Part shown: positions 6,316 through 15,070 of the stretch, one piece after another
Layout: each line of letters starts with the position of its first letter
Position numbering within the stretch: position 1 is the stretch's first letter
NCBI GenBank assembly: GCA_948470905.1
Contig: CAOKQK010000026.1
Location: forward strand, 1 to 40,050
Reading direction: 5' to 3'
DNA length: 40,050 nt
Origin: an uncultured Lachnospiraceae bacterium
Lineage (GTDB): Bacteria > Bacillota > Clostridia > Lachnospirales > Lachnospiraceae
Notes under the pieces: generated by a model
What the model saw: only the letters and a program-made list of their open reading frames with translations
Database searches by the model: none
What the model was told of the DNA's origin: nothing
Position numbers and translations under genes: made by a program

Positions 6316-8577
6316 TTGAAGATAGTACTGATCGGTGGCGCGAACAGTTTAATGAACAGCCTGATCAACAAGCTTAATAAAGAGGGGCACAGGGTATGTC
6401 TGCTGACAGGCAGCGCCTACAAGCAGGACGGGTATGGAAAGGTGTTTGAGACATATAATTTCGCTTATTCCAGTGTTTCTCTCTGTGACGTGTTTGAGAG
6501 TATCAACCCGGATGTGACGATCTGCCTGGGGGCATATGACTCAAACTACCACTGGGAAAATGCGGAGAGGGAGTCTGTCACCTTTGCTTCGTGCCTTATC
6601 AATATCCTGATGGCATATTCCACTGTGAAAAGGGGACGATTTCTGTTCCTGTCTTCGGAGGAGGTCTATGGGGGAGGGCTTACGGAGCCTGTGGAGGAGC
6701 AGGCGCCCACAAGCCCCCAGACCCTGCGGGGCATGGCACTGGCACAGGGTGAGGAGCTGTGTGAAAATTACCGCAGGACCCGGGACCTGGATATTATTGT
6801 GGCCAGGCTGGATCATCTGTACAGCATTCCCCAGACCCTTAAGGACGTGGACAATGTCTGTGCAAAGCTGTGCCTGGACGCTCTGGACAGCGGTGTGATC
6901 ACCATAAATCCCAAAGACAGGGCAGCGTTTCTGTATGAAGCGGATGCGGTGGAATATATTTACCGGCTGGTGGCGGGGGCAGAGCACAGGGAGAGCCTGT
7001 ACCATATCTCGCCTTCCGAACCGGTGACTTATCTGGAGCTTGCCCGAATGGTACAGCGGTATATGGGTAAGGATAAAAAGCTGAAAACGGATGAGGACGT
7101 GGACAGTGAACTGCAGTATATTGAGCTGGAAGGGGAGCAGGATCTGGACGAAGGAGATATCAGGATCGTCAGGAAGAATGAGCCGGACAGCTGCAGGATC
7201 CTGTCCAATAAGCTCTATAACAGCGAATTTGGGATGGCGCGCTTTGGAAACCTGGAGAACAATATCAGGAAGATGGCCGTTTATATGAAGCGGAACAGGG
7301 ATGTCTTCCTCATGAAAAATGAAGCGGAACCCACCTTCTGGGAGCGCCTCAGGAGAGGGGCGGGCTGGATCATCCAGGCGCTGCTCCCCTTTGTGGAGAA
7401 CCTTGTTTGCTTTATCCCGTTCTTTATGCTCAACAACAGGGCGGTGGACAGCCGTTACTTTGCAAATATGGATTTCTACCTGCTGTATGTACTGCTCTTT
7501 GCCATTGTCTATGGGCAGCAGCAGGCGACGGTTTCCGCCTTCCTTGCCACGGCAGGGTATTGTTTCCGGCAGATGTATGACCGGAGCGGTTTTGAGATTA
7601 TGTTGGATTACAATACCTATGTCTGGGTAGCACAGTTATTTATCCTGGGGCTGGTGGTAGGTTACATGCGGGACCAGATCCGCATCATGCGCAGCGAGGC
7701 CAGGGAGCACAGCGAGTTCCTCACCAGCCAGCTTAATGACATACAGGACATTAACAAAAGCAACGTCCGCGTAAAGGACGCGCTGGAAGTGCAGATTGTC
7801 AACCAGAACGGCAGTATCGGCAAGCTTTACAATATCACCGCGCAGCTGGACCAGTACACTCCGGAGGAGGTGCTGTTCTATGCGGCGGCGATGCTCTCGC
7901 AGCTGATGGAGAGCAAGGATGTGGCAATCTACTCCGTGGCGAACGCCGGTTATGCCAGGTTGTCCGCCTCCACGTCGGAGAAGGCGAGGCATCTGGGAAA
8001 CTCCATCCGTTATGCGGAGATGGAGGATATGTATCATGAGATCGTGCAGCATAAGGTTTACATAAACCGCACCATGGACGACAGGTATCCTCTGATGGCG
8101 AATGCCCTTTTTGAGGAGGACGAGATGCAGCTGATCCTCATGGTGTGGGGTATTTCCTGGGAGCACATGACCCTGGGGCAGGCGAACCTGCTCACGGTGG
8201 TGAGCTACCTGATCCAGAATGCGGTGCTGCGGGCAAACCGTTATCTGGAGGCCCTGGAGAACCAGAGATATATCAAGGGGACCAAGGTCATGGAGACGGA
8301 TGCGTTCTCCGGACTGGTACATGCTTATCTGGAGGCGCAGAAGAAAAATCTCACGGTGTGTACTCTCATCAAGGTGCAGGTGGATTCTGCCCATCAGGAC
8401 GAGGCCGGGCAGGCGCTGACGTCGAAGCTGAGGCAGAGCGACTATATAGGCACCATGAAGGATGGCTGCCTGTACGCGCTTCTGTCCAACACCAGCAGTT
8501 CGGACGCCCGGATCGTCATGGAGCGTTTTGAACAGGTCGGTTATGCCAGTGAGATGGTGGCTTCCGTGGCTGACTGA
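6316..8577 (+). CDS. pelD: PelD-like c-di-GMP receptor with N-terminal SDR (epimerase-like) domain
   Basis: A 753-residue fusion. Residues 1-280 are an extended SDR / NAD-dependent epimerase-like domain (MKIVLIGGANSLM, FLFLSSEEVYGG). About 350-460 hold hydrophobic membrane helices, about 500-625 a GAF domain, and about 640-753 a degenerate GGDEF domain. The last keeps an RxxD inhibitory site (R706-Q-S-D709), but its active-site loop reads KDGCL (715-719) instead of GGDEF, as in PelD proteins that sense c-di-GMP without making it. In the SDR part the YxxxK pair is replaced (R138 and L142), so normal epimerase chemistry is doubtful. It heads the gene order D-E-A(DA)-F-G, that of Gram-positive Pel loci. 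The start is TTG at 6316, directly after a purine-rich site containing nine consecutive G (6304-6312). Confidence 0.83.
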   Translation: MKIVLIGGANSLMNSLINKLNKEGHRVCLLTGSAYKQDGYGKVFETYNFAYSSVSLCDVFESINPDVTICLGAYDSNYHWENAERESVTFASCLINILMAYSTVKRGRFLFLSSEEVYGGGLTEPVEEQAPTSPQTLRGMALAQGEELCENYRRTRDLDIIVARLDHLYSIPQTLKDVDNVCAKLCLDALDSGVITINPKDRAAFLYEADAVEYIYRLVAGAEHRESLYHISPSEPVTYLELARMVQRYMGKDKKLKTDEDVDSELQYIELEGEQDLDEGDIRIVRKNEPDSCRILSNKLYNSEFGMARFGNLENNIRKMAVYMKRNRDVFLMKNEAEPTFWERLRRGAGWIIQALLPFVENLVCFIPFFMLNNRAVDSRYFANMDFYLLYVLLFAIVYGQQQATVSAFLATAGYCFRQMYDRSGFEIMLDYNTYVWVAQLFILGLVVGYMRDQIRIMRSEAREHSEFLTSQLNDIQDINKSNVRVKDALEVQIVNQNGSIGKLYNITAQLDQYTPEEVLFYAAAMLSQLMESKDVAIYSVANAGYARLSASTSEKARHLGNSIRYAEMEDMYHEIVQHKVYINRTMDDRYPLMANALFEEDEMQLILMVWGISWEHMTLGQANLLTVVSYLIQNAVLRANRYLEALENQRYIKGTKVMETDAFSGLVHAYLEAQKKNLTVCTLIKVQVDSAHQDEAGQALTSKLRQSDYIGTMKDGCLYALLSNTSSSDARIVMERFEQVGYASEMVASVAD

Positions 8578-8664
8578 ATGCGGCTGTTTTTTGCGGGCGG
8601 AGGACTGTCGTCAGCAGGAGAGAAGGATACGGCAGAATGAAAAACCGGAGGAAGTGGTATCGGT

Positions 8665-9573
8665 ATGACAGGAATACAGTTTGTGGGGATTCTGGCAGTC
8701 AATTCGCTGATCGCGGCAGGTTATGTGCTCTGGAATTTACTGCGGAAAAAAGAAAGGAACAGAGGTTTTGTGGTCAAGGCAGCGGTAATGTTCCTCTGCC
8801 CTGTGGTGGGTCCTTGCTATTTTTTCTTCAGCTGGCTGTTGTACAGGATGTTCTTTTTCAGGGAAGTGGATCTGGCAGATGTCATCTTCAGCAAGGAGAG
8901 GGTGACGAGCTACATGAAGGCGGATGAGGAACGGGAGCGCAATATGGTGCCTCTGGAGGAGGCAATCCTGGTCACGGACAAGGATAACCTGCGGGAGTAC
9001 ATGATGAGCGTGGTCAAGGGAGATGTGCAGAAGTCCCTGTCGTCGATCATGCTGGCGCTGAACAGCTCGGATACGGAGACTTCCCATTATGCGGCGTCCG
9101 TGCTCCAGGAGATCCTGAACAATTTCCGTGCCACTGTCCAGAAAAATGTCTATGAGATCACCAACGGCACGGACGAGGAGGAAAGGGCGGTGCGCTGCGG
9201 GATCATGATAGATTACATGAATGAGGTGCTCAAGCAGAATGTCTTTGCCGAGATGGAACAGAAGTCATTTGTGGCGGAGCTGGACAGGATCAGTGAGGTC
9301 TTGTATGCCGTTGATCCCATGAGGATGACGCCTGTGCAGCTGGAGGCGGTCAGCATGCGCTGTCTGGATGCGAAGGAGTATATGAACTGTGAGAAATGGT
9401 GTACCCGTTCGGCGGCGTTGTATCCCAATACACTGTCCAGTTATACCTGCAGCCTGAAATATTATTTTTCCAGGGGAGACAGGGATAAGTTTTTCAGTGT
9501 TCTTGATTCGCTGAAAAAGTCGGATGTTGTCATAGACAGGGAAACGCTGGATCTCATCAGGGTATTTACATAA
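8665..9573 (+). CDS. pelE: PelE-like inner-membrane scaffold protein
   Basis: A 302-residue protein. Two N-terminal membrane helices (about residues 5-22 and 32-58; the second contains PVVGPCYFFFSWLLYRMFFF) are followed by a cytoplasmic, mostly helical region. The last 80 residues look like tetratricopeptide-type helical pairs (MRCLDAKEYMNCEKWCTRSAALYPN, then YYFSRGDRDKFFSVLDSLKK). PelE has this layout and binds PelD and PelF in the Pel synthase complex. It lies between the pelD-like gene and the pelA(DA)-like gene, as expected. GGAGGA at 8647-8652 lies 12 bases before the ATG, somewhat far. The call rests on topology and gene order more than on sequence motifs. Confidence 0.75.
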   Translation: MTGIQFVGILAVNSLIAAGYVLWNLLRKKERNRGFVVKAAVMFLCPVVGPCYFFFSWLLYRMFFFREVDLADVIFSKERVTSYMKADEERERNMVPLEEAILVTDKDNLREYMMSVVKGDVQKSLSSIMLALNSSDTETSHYAASVLQEILNNFRATVQKNVYEITNGTDEEERAVRCGIMIDYMNEVLKQNVFAEMEQKSFVAELDRISEVLYAVDPMRMTPVQLEAVSMRCLDAKEYMNCEKWCTRSAALYPNTLSSYTCSLKYYFSRGDRDKFFSVLDSLKKSDVVIDRETLDLIRVFT

Positions 9574-9602
9574 TTTACAGAGTCCGTTTTGGGGGTGTGA
9601 GC

Positions 9603-11465
9603 ATGGTATCGCGCAGAAACTTTTTGAGTATGACGCTGATGATGGCGGCACTCTTTTTCCTTTTCCAGTTCTCTCAGATCATGAGGGATCAGGAAAACGA
9701 TTACGACACAAATGAATATGTGGGCGGTATTGACATAGAAATGGGAGACTATTGGCAGTCCGGGGAGATGCACTTTGCCTCCGGAGAGTTTGTGGCGTTC
9801 GTGGGAGATATGGGAGGGGAATTTTACAGTGTGGTATCCCAGTGGTGCCAGTATACGAAGCGGAACCTTGTTGCCTTTGACAGCATGTCCGCTTTCTCCA
9901 GGGAGGATGGGATATGCCCCGAGGCGGTGTTTGTGGATGCGGGAAGGCTGTCCCTGTACCCGGATGTGAACCTGTTCAGAAAATATATGCAGAAGGACGG
10001 GCTGAACTTTGTGCTCACCAACCTTCCCGGGCCGGGCGTGATCAGGCAGAGCGACCCCTTGATGGAGATTCTGGGCATTGCGGATGTGGTGGAGGCGGAG
10101 ACAGAGCTGGCAGGGATTCACCTGTTTGACGGGCTGCTCCTGGGAGGGGAAGCTATCTATGAGGTGAAAAAGGAGGAGAAGGAGAAACAGGATCTGAACT
10201 TTACGGTTCCCTGGTACCGCACCGCTTACAATACCAGGACTTATATGATGGGGATCCTGTATGACAGGGAGCTGGACAATGAATACCTTCCTGCGCTCAT
10301 CTGGAGGAACAGTGTAGGAGAGGGCAGGATCTACTGCATCAATACGGATTATGCGCAGGGAGTGCTTGGGCTGGGGGTTTTGAGCGGCATCATGGCGGAC
10401 ATGAATTCCTATGAGCTCTACCCGGTGGTCAATGCCAGGAATATCACGGTTGCGAATATGGGAGGGTTCTCCAGGGAGAACCAGGAGAAGCTCAACGCCC
10501 TATACAGCAGGGATCAGGCGGGGCTCATGCAGACCATCATCCTGCCGGACCTGCTGGCGATGATGGAACAGTCCAGCGCCAGGCCCACCTATTTCTTAAG
10601 TCCTCAGTATGATTATGAGGACGATATCCTGCCCGTGACGGACAATTACGCCTATTACATGCAGCAGATAAATGAGCAGAGGGGCGAGGCGGGCTGGTCC
10701 CTGGAGGCAAAGCCGGGGACATCGCTTGGGAAAAAAATGGCGGAGGACAGTGAGTTCCGGGCAAAACTGGAGACTCGGTACCGTTTCGGCGCTGTCTATA
10801 TGCTGGAGGAGGATCTTGAGAAGCTGCCAGAGATAATGGAAGAAAAGCATTCCATGGAAGAAAAGCATTCTATGGAGGAAAAGCATTCCATGGAAGATGC
10901 CCTTCTGGCGGATATGCGGACAATCTCCATAAAGGGGGAGGACAGGGGAAACGCCAGGGTACTGTCCTTTAATGAGGACGGGGTCACACTGCAGTCAATC
11001 ACGAACCATGCTGAGAGGCATACCTATATGGACGACTTGCAGCTGAAAGCGGCGGAGACTGCCCTGGGGTATTCCAATATGCTGATGGATATGAATATGG
11101 TCCTGTGGCCTGGTTCCTTAGACGAGCAGTGGGAGATCCTGGGAGACAGAATTTCCAGGAACCTTTATACCTATTGGAAAGCATATGACTACTTTGATGC
11201 GACTACCATGTCGGAGAGCGACGCCAGGCTGAGAAGGTTCCTTAGGATGGACTATACCCATGAGCGCCAGGGAGATGTGATCACAGTGCAGATTTCCGGC
11301 GTGGAAGGGGAGACGTACTTCATCTTAAGGACCCACGGCGAGGAGATAGCGGACGCCCAGGGAGCCACCTTCAAAAAGATGGAGAAGGATGCCTGGCTGG
11401 TCTGTGCCCAGGGGACAGAAGTGACTCTGTATATGAAAAGGAGCAGAGAGGCAGGGCGTGAATGA
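9603..11465 (+). CDS. DUF2194-type membrane-anchored protein, candidate PelA-like polysaccharide deacetylase
   Basis: A 620-residue protein with an N-terminal signal anchor (about residues 6-26, FLSMTLMMAALFFLFQF) and a large extracytoplasmic part. I read it as DUF2194 family from its overall pattern, including the C-terminal AERHTYMDDLQLKAAETALG block. In Gram-positive Pel loci the gene between pelE and pelF encodes the deacetylase (PelA-DA), and the position here is the same. A classical CE4 metal-binding triad is not obvious, so activity is inferred. Residues 412-429 are three exact MEEKHS repeats (18-bp units at 10836-10889), probably a recent expansion in a loop. ATG 9603 is preferred over GTG 9597 because GGGGGTG (9591-9597) is well spaced. 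Confidence 0.72.
   Translation: MVSRRNFLSMTLMMAALFFLFQFSQIMRDQENDYDTNEYVGGIDIEMGDYWQSGEMHFASGEFVAFVGDMGGEFYSVVSQWCQYTKRNLVAFDSMSAFSREDGICPEAVFVDAGRLSLYPDVNLFRKYMQKDGLNFVLTNLPGPGVIRQSDPLMEILGIADVVEAETELAGIHLFDGLLLGGEAIYEVKKEEKEKQDLNFTVPWYRTAYNTRTYMMGILYDRELDNEYLPALIWRNSVGEGRIYCINTDYAQGVLGLGVLSGIMADMNSYELYPVVNARNITVANMGGFSRENQEKLNALYSRDQAGLMQTIILPDLLAMMEQSSARPTYFLSPQYDYEDDILPVTDNYAYYMQQINEQRGEAGWSLEAKPGTSLGKKMAEDSEFRAKLETRYRFGAVYMLEEDLEKLPEIMEEKHSMEEKHSMEEKHSMEDALLADMRTISIKGEDRGNARVLSFNEDGVTLQSITNHAERHTYMDDLQLKAAETALGYSNMLMDMNMVLWPGSLDEQWEILGDRISRNLYTYWKAYDYFDATTMSESDARLRRFLRMDYTHERQGDVITVQISGVEGETYFILRTHGEEIADAQGATFKKMEKDAWLVCAQGTEVTLYMKRSREAGRE
10836..10889 (+). repeat. 18-bp coding tandem repeat (3 copies)
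   Basis: Three successive near-identical 18-mers (ATGGAAGAAAAGCATTCC type) start at 10836, 10854 and 10872, and a partial fourth (ATGGAAGA) at 10890. They encode MEEKHS three times in the DUF2194 protein. Confidence 0.9.
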
Positions 11466-11484
11466 ATAAGGGTACGGGAGTGAG

Positions 11485-12948
11485 ATGAGTATGAAGGTTT
11501 GTATCGTGGCGGAAGGCTGTTACCCCTATGTGGTGGGCGGTGTGTCCAGTTGGATCAACAGTATGATCCGTACTTTTTCCAATCTGGAATTCATAGTGCT
11601 GGCGATCATCTCGGACAGATCCCAGAGCGGGAAGTTTGTATATGAGTTTCCGCCCAATGTGACGGAGGTGCATGAGGTCTATCTCCAGGATTTCGACTGG
11701 AAGCACACCAGGAAAAAGGGAAAGCGCACCAGGCTGAGCAAACAGCAGTATCATGCGCTGCAGAGTCTGGTGCTGAACAATCATATTGACTGGGATACTT
11801 TGTTTGAGCTTTTTCATCAGGAGGATTTTTCCGTGGATGATTTTATCATGGGAGTTGATTTCCTGAATGCAGCCACGGAGTGTTATAAACAGCAGTATTC
11901 TCAGATTGTGTTTTCCGACTTTTTGTGGACGCTGCGTTCCATGTACCTGCCGCTGTGCTTTGTGATGAGGATGGATATCCCCAGGGCGGATGTCTACCAC
12001 TGTGTTGCCACAGGCTATGCGGGTGTGCTGGGCAGTATGGCAAAGCATTTCTTTGGCTGTAATCTCGTGATATCGGAGCACGGTATCTATACCCGTGAGC
12101 GGGAGGAGGAGCTGATCAAGGCGGACTGGGTAGCAGGTATATATAAGAATATCTGGATCGACCAGTTTAAAAAGATGTCCAGGCTGGGGTATGACAGGGC
12201 GGACAGAGTGACCTGCCTGTACGCCCATGCAAGGGAGCTGCAGATCGAGCTGGGCTGCCCGCCTGACAAGATAGAGATAACCCCCAACGGTGTGAATACA
12301 GGGCGTTTTGCGGACCTGCCCGGAAAGAGGGAGGAGGACGAGGGCAAGGTCAACATAGGCGCGGTACTGCGTGTGTCGCCCATCAAGGATGTGAAGACCA
12401 TGATACAGGCGTTCTCCTTTGCCAAGAAGAAGGTGTCTAATCTGAAGCTCTGGATCATGGGCCCCTGTGACGAGGACAAAGAGTATGCCCAGGAATGCTT
12501 TGACATGGTGGAGACGCTTGCTCTGGAGGATGTGGTCTTTACAGGGAGGATAGATGTGCGCGAGTATCTGGGGAGGATGGATTTCACCATACTGACCAGC
12601 ATCAGCGAGGGTCAGCCTCTGACCATCCTGGAGGGCTTTGCGGCGAAGAAGCCTGCCATCGCCACGGATGTGGGAAACTGTAGGGAGCTGATCTACGGCG
12701 GGGAGCGCGACCATTTCGGAGGAGCCGGGATCGTCACCCATATCATGAACCTGGAGGAGATCTCAGACGCCATGGTGGAGCTTGGCTCCAATGAGCAGCT
12801 TCGGGTGAAGATGGGGGAAAACGGCTACAAAAGGGTGATGGCGTTTTATACTATCGAAGAAATGCAGCGGAAATATGAGGAGATCTATCAGGATTTCGCA
12901 GAATGGAAAGGTCTGGGATGGCGGGAGGAACCGTTTTCCATAGATTAG
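11485..12948 (+). CDS. pelF: PelF-like GT4 glycosyltransferase
   Basis: A 487-residue cytoplasmic GT-B glycosyltransferase. The N-terminal block MKVCIVAEGCYPYVVGGVSSW and the ISEHGIYTREREEE segment are characteristic of PelF. The donor-binding half contains ITPNGVNTGRF and the E-x7-E motif (E375 to E383, in SEGQPLTILEGF). PelF polymerises the amino-sugar Pel chain from a UDP-activated precursor and works in complex with PelD, PelE and PelG. The gene lies 19 bp after the pelA(DA)-like gene and 15 bp before pelG. Two starts are possible, ATG 11485 and ATG 11491; the annotated start has GGGAG four bases upstream. This is the best-supported member of the Pel set. Confidence 0.92.
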   Translation: MSMKVCIVAEGCYPYVVGGVSSWINSMIRTFSNLEFIVLAIISDRSQSGKFVYEFPPNVTEVHEVYLQDFDWKHTRKKGKRTRLSKQQYHALQSLVLNNHIDWDTLFELFHQEDFSVDDFIMGVDFLNAATECYKQQYSQIVFSDFLWTLRSMYLPLCFVMRMDIPRADVYHCVATGYAGVLGSMAKHFFGCNLVISEHGIYTREREEELIKADWVAGIYKNIWIDQFKKMSRLGYDRADRVTCLYAHARELQIELGCPPDKIEITPNGVNTGRFADLPGKREEDEGKVNIGAVLRVSPIKDVKTMIQAFSFAKKKVSNLKLWIMGPCDEDKEYAQECFDMVETLALEDVVFTGRIDVREYLGRMDFTILTSISEGQPLTILEGFAAKKPAIATDVGNCRELIYGGERDHFGGAGIVTHIMNLEEISDAMVELGSNEQLRVKMGENGYKRVMAFYTIEEMQRKYEEIYQDFAEWKGLGWREEPFSID

Positions 12949-12963
12949 CGCAGGAGGTTTTTT

Positions 12964-14433
12964 ATGGCGGGAATAGGTGTCAGGCTAAATAAAATATACG
13001 GTAAAAATACTATTTTCTCCAGTCTGGTGGGCTTTGGATACAGTGCGGTGATCTCGGTGGCGCCCATGTTCATCGTTATCATAACCCTTATGCTGATGCA
13101 GAAGCTGCTTGGCTTTGACAAGGTGGGATACGCATCCAGAGAGCTTTTCTCCTGTACGGTCCTGTATGTCTGTATGTTCTCCCTTCTGGCGGAGGCGCCG
13201 TTCAACGCGGTGCTGTCCAGGTATATGTCGGATGCTATCTATCAGGAGCAGTTCGGGGATATTATGTCCTGCTATTATGTAGGGCTGGCGGGGAGCATAG
13301 CGCTGGGCTGTCTGATGGGGATTCCCTTCTGCATCCATGAGCATCTGGTGGGAAGGGTGGAGCTTACCTTTGTATTCGGGACTTTTGTGGGTTTTATTGC
13401 CATGATCCTTGTGTTCTATACCATGACCTATCTGTCAATCTGTAAGGATTACAAGAAGATTTCGCTTTTTTTCACCATCGGCATGGCAGTGGCATTTGGG
13501 ACAGCGTACGTGTTGATTAATTTTTTCCACAAGACAGTGATCTATTCCATGCTTGCTGCCCTGGATGTGGGCTTTCTGGTGACTGCCAGCCTGCAGATGG
13601 CGGTGGTGCGTTCCTATTTTAAGGAGAACAGCGGGAATTACGGGGATGTGCTGCAGTATTTTAAGAAGTACTGGCAGCTCATACTGATCAACACCCTTTA
13701 CACAGTGGGGCTGTACATCCACAATTTTGTTTTCTGGACCACCGACTATCGCATGACGGTTGCCGACAGCTTTGTCTGTATGCAGCCGTACGATATGGCA
13801 ACCTGTATTGCCATGTTCACCAATATCTCCTCCACGGCAATTATCACCTCGCGGATAGAGATGCATTTCCACGACAGGTACAAGGCTTATTCCGAGGCGG
13901 TCATCGGCGGCAGGCGGATGGACATCGAAAGCGCAAAGACAAGGATGTTCAGCCAGCTGTCTCAGGAGCTCATGAACCTGGTGCGCATTCAGTTCATCCT
14001 GTCGGTGGTGATCTTCCTGCTCTGCAGTATATTTTTGCCGCAGCTGGGCTTTGGCGGAATGGTGATGAGGATTTATCCCTGCCTGGCTGCCGGATATTTT
14101 ATCTTGTTCATCGTGTATGCCACAATCCTGTTCCTGTATTATTTTAACGACTTGCAGGGAGCGCTGTATACCACGGCGACGTTTACTGCTGTGATCCTTC
14201 TGGGGAGCATGGTGGCGACACACCTGCCCCAGATATGGTTTGGCGCAGGCGTTGTGGCGGGTGCCCTGGCAGGCTGGTGTGTTGCGTATTCCAGGCTGCG
14301 GTGGATAGAGAAAAATCTTGATATCCATGTATTCTGTGAGGGCAGTATCTTAAAAAAGGGAAAGGGCAGGAAGCCGTCCTACTGTGTGTTTAACAGGTAT
14401 ACCGGAGTGGGAACCGGGCAGGATAAGCTATGA
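12964..14433 (+). CDS. pelG: PelG-like polysaccharide transporter (MOP superfamily)
   Basis: A 489-residue polytopic membrane protein with about 12 hydrophobic helices and the typical PelG N-terminus (MAGIGVRLNKIYGKNTIFSS, then a helix rich in V and M). It is thought to carry the growing Pel polymer across the membrane in complex with PelF. AGGAGG (12951-12956) precedes the ATG. The strand-loop SEAVIGGRRMDIESAK is part of a long cytoplasmic loop typical of the family. The stop (14431-14433) lies 28 bp before the DUF2304 start, so the Pel run continues into accessory glycosylation genes. The outer-membrane parts of the Gram-negative system (PelB, PelC) are absent, as expected for a Gram-positive cell. 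Confidence 0.92.
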   Translation: MAGIGVRLNKIYGKNTIFSSLVGFGYSAVISVAPMFIVIITLMLMQKLLGFDKVGYASRELFSCTVLYVCMFSLLAEAPFNAVLSRYMSDAIYQEQFGDIMSCYYVGLAGSIALGCLMGIPFCIHEHLVGRVELTFVFGTFVGFIAMILVFYTMTYLSICKDYKKISLFFTIGMAVAFGTAYVLINFFHKTVIYSMLAALDVGFLVTASLQMAVVRSYFKENSGNYGDVLQYFKKYWQLILINTLYTVGLYIHNFVFWTTDYRMTVADSFVCMQPYDMATCIAMFTNISSTAIITSRIEMHFHDRYKAYSEAVIGGRRMDIESAKTRMFSQLSQELMNLVRIQFILSVVIFLLCSIFLPQLGFGGMVMRIYPCLAAGYFILFIVYATILFLYYFNDLQGALYTTATFTAVILLGSMVATHLPQIWFGAGVVAGALAGWCVAYSRLRWIEKNLDIHVFCEGSILKKGKGRKPSYCVFNRYTGVGTGQDKL

Positions 14434-14461
14434 TGAGAAAGACCGGGGGGATATAAATGAT

Positions 14462-15070
14462 ATGACATCGGGGCAGGTTTTTTGTATTTTTATGATTGGG
14501 ACCGGTCTGGTCCTTCTTGTGATAGTGATCATGTCTCTGGCAAAGAGGAGGATGACGGAGCCATTCTGCCTTGCGTGGGGCTTTTTTGCCCTGCTTCTGC
14601 TTCTGGCAGGTTCCCTGCTGCATCCCACGGAGCTTGACCGATATATCAGTGTCACGGGAATCCTGTTGATTTTGTTTCTTTTTTACAGTATGCTCATAAG
14701 CGCTTACGCGTTGAGCCGGGCTCTGTCGGTGCTGATCCGGAAGAATAGAGAGCTGGCGGTCCAGGTGTCCATCCTGAATGCGGAGGCAGAGCGGCTCTCC
14801 CGGGAGCTGGAGGCGTTTCCCTGCAGGACGGAGGGTGACAGCGCAGGCTGCAGCAGGGCAGGAGAAAAAGCGGGACGCAGCAGGGCAGGAGAAGCAGGCT
14901 GCAGTGTGGCAGGAGAGGAAGTGGGGAACAGCAGGGCAGAACAAAATCCAGCACACTGCGGGGCAGGAGAGGAAGAAACAGAGAACAGCGGCAGAAGGGA
15001 AGAAGCAGCAGGACGCTGCAGGGCAGGAGAAGAAGCAGGCTGCTGCGCGACGAGGGAAGCCGGGTCATGA
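14462..15070 (+). CDS. DUF2304 membrane protein with repetitive C-terminal tail
   Basis: A 202-residue protein. About residues 1-115 match the small DUF2304 family: three hydrophobic helices (FCIFMIGTGLVLLVIVIM, FFALLLLLAGSLL, ISVTGILLILFLF) and a coiled-coil-like segment (IRKNRELAVQVSILNAEAERLSREL). DUF2304 genes commonly sit beside GT2 enzymes of the dolichyl-phosphate-sugar synthase type, and such a gene is present two genes downstream. Family members usually end near residue 115-120. Here about 80 further residues of Ala/Gly/Glu/Arg-rich imperfect repeats (AGEKAGRSRAGE, AGEEVGNSRAE and others) follow, probably produced by repeat expansion. ATG 14462 is the only sensible start before the first helix; the stop overlaps the next start by 4 bp (ATGA). 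Confidence 0.75.
   Translation: MTSGQVFCIFMIGTGLVLLVIVIMSLAKRRMTEPFCLAWGFFALLLLLAGSLLHPTELDRYISVTGILLILFLFYSMLISAYALSRALSVLIRKNRELAVQVSILNAEAERLSRELEAFPCRTEGDSAGCSRAGEKAGRSRAGEAGCSVAGEEVGNSRAEQNPAHCGAGEEETENSGRREEAAGRCRAGEEAGCCATREAGS
14840..15060 (+). repeat. Imperfect GCAGGGCAGGAGAA-type repeats in the DUF2304 tail
   Basis: Variants of GCAGGGCAGGAGAA recur about every 30-50 bp (for example near 14852, 14879 and 15018), giving the Arg-Ala-Gly-Glu-rich tail of the DUF2304 protein. Copies are diverged and out of strict period. Confidence 0.65.
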
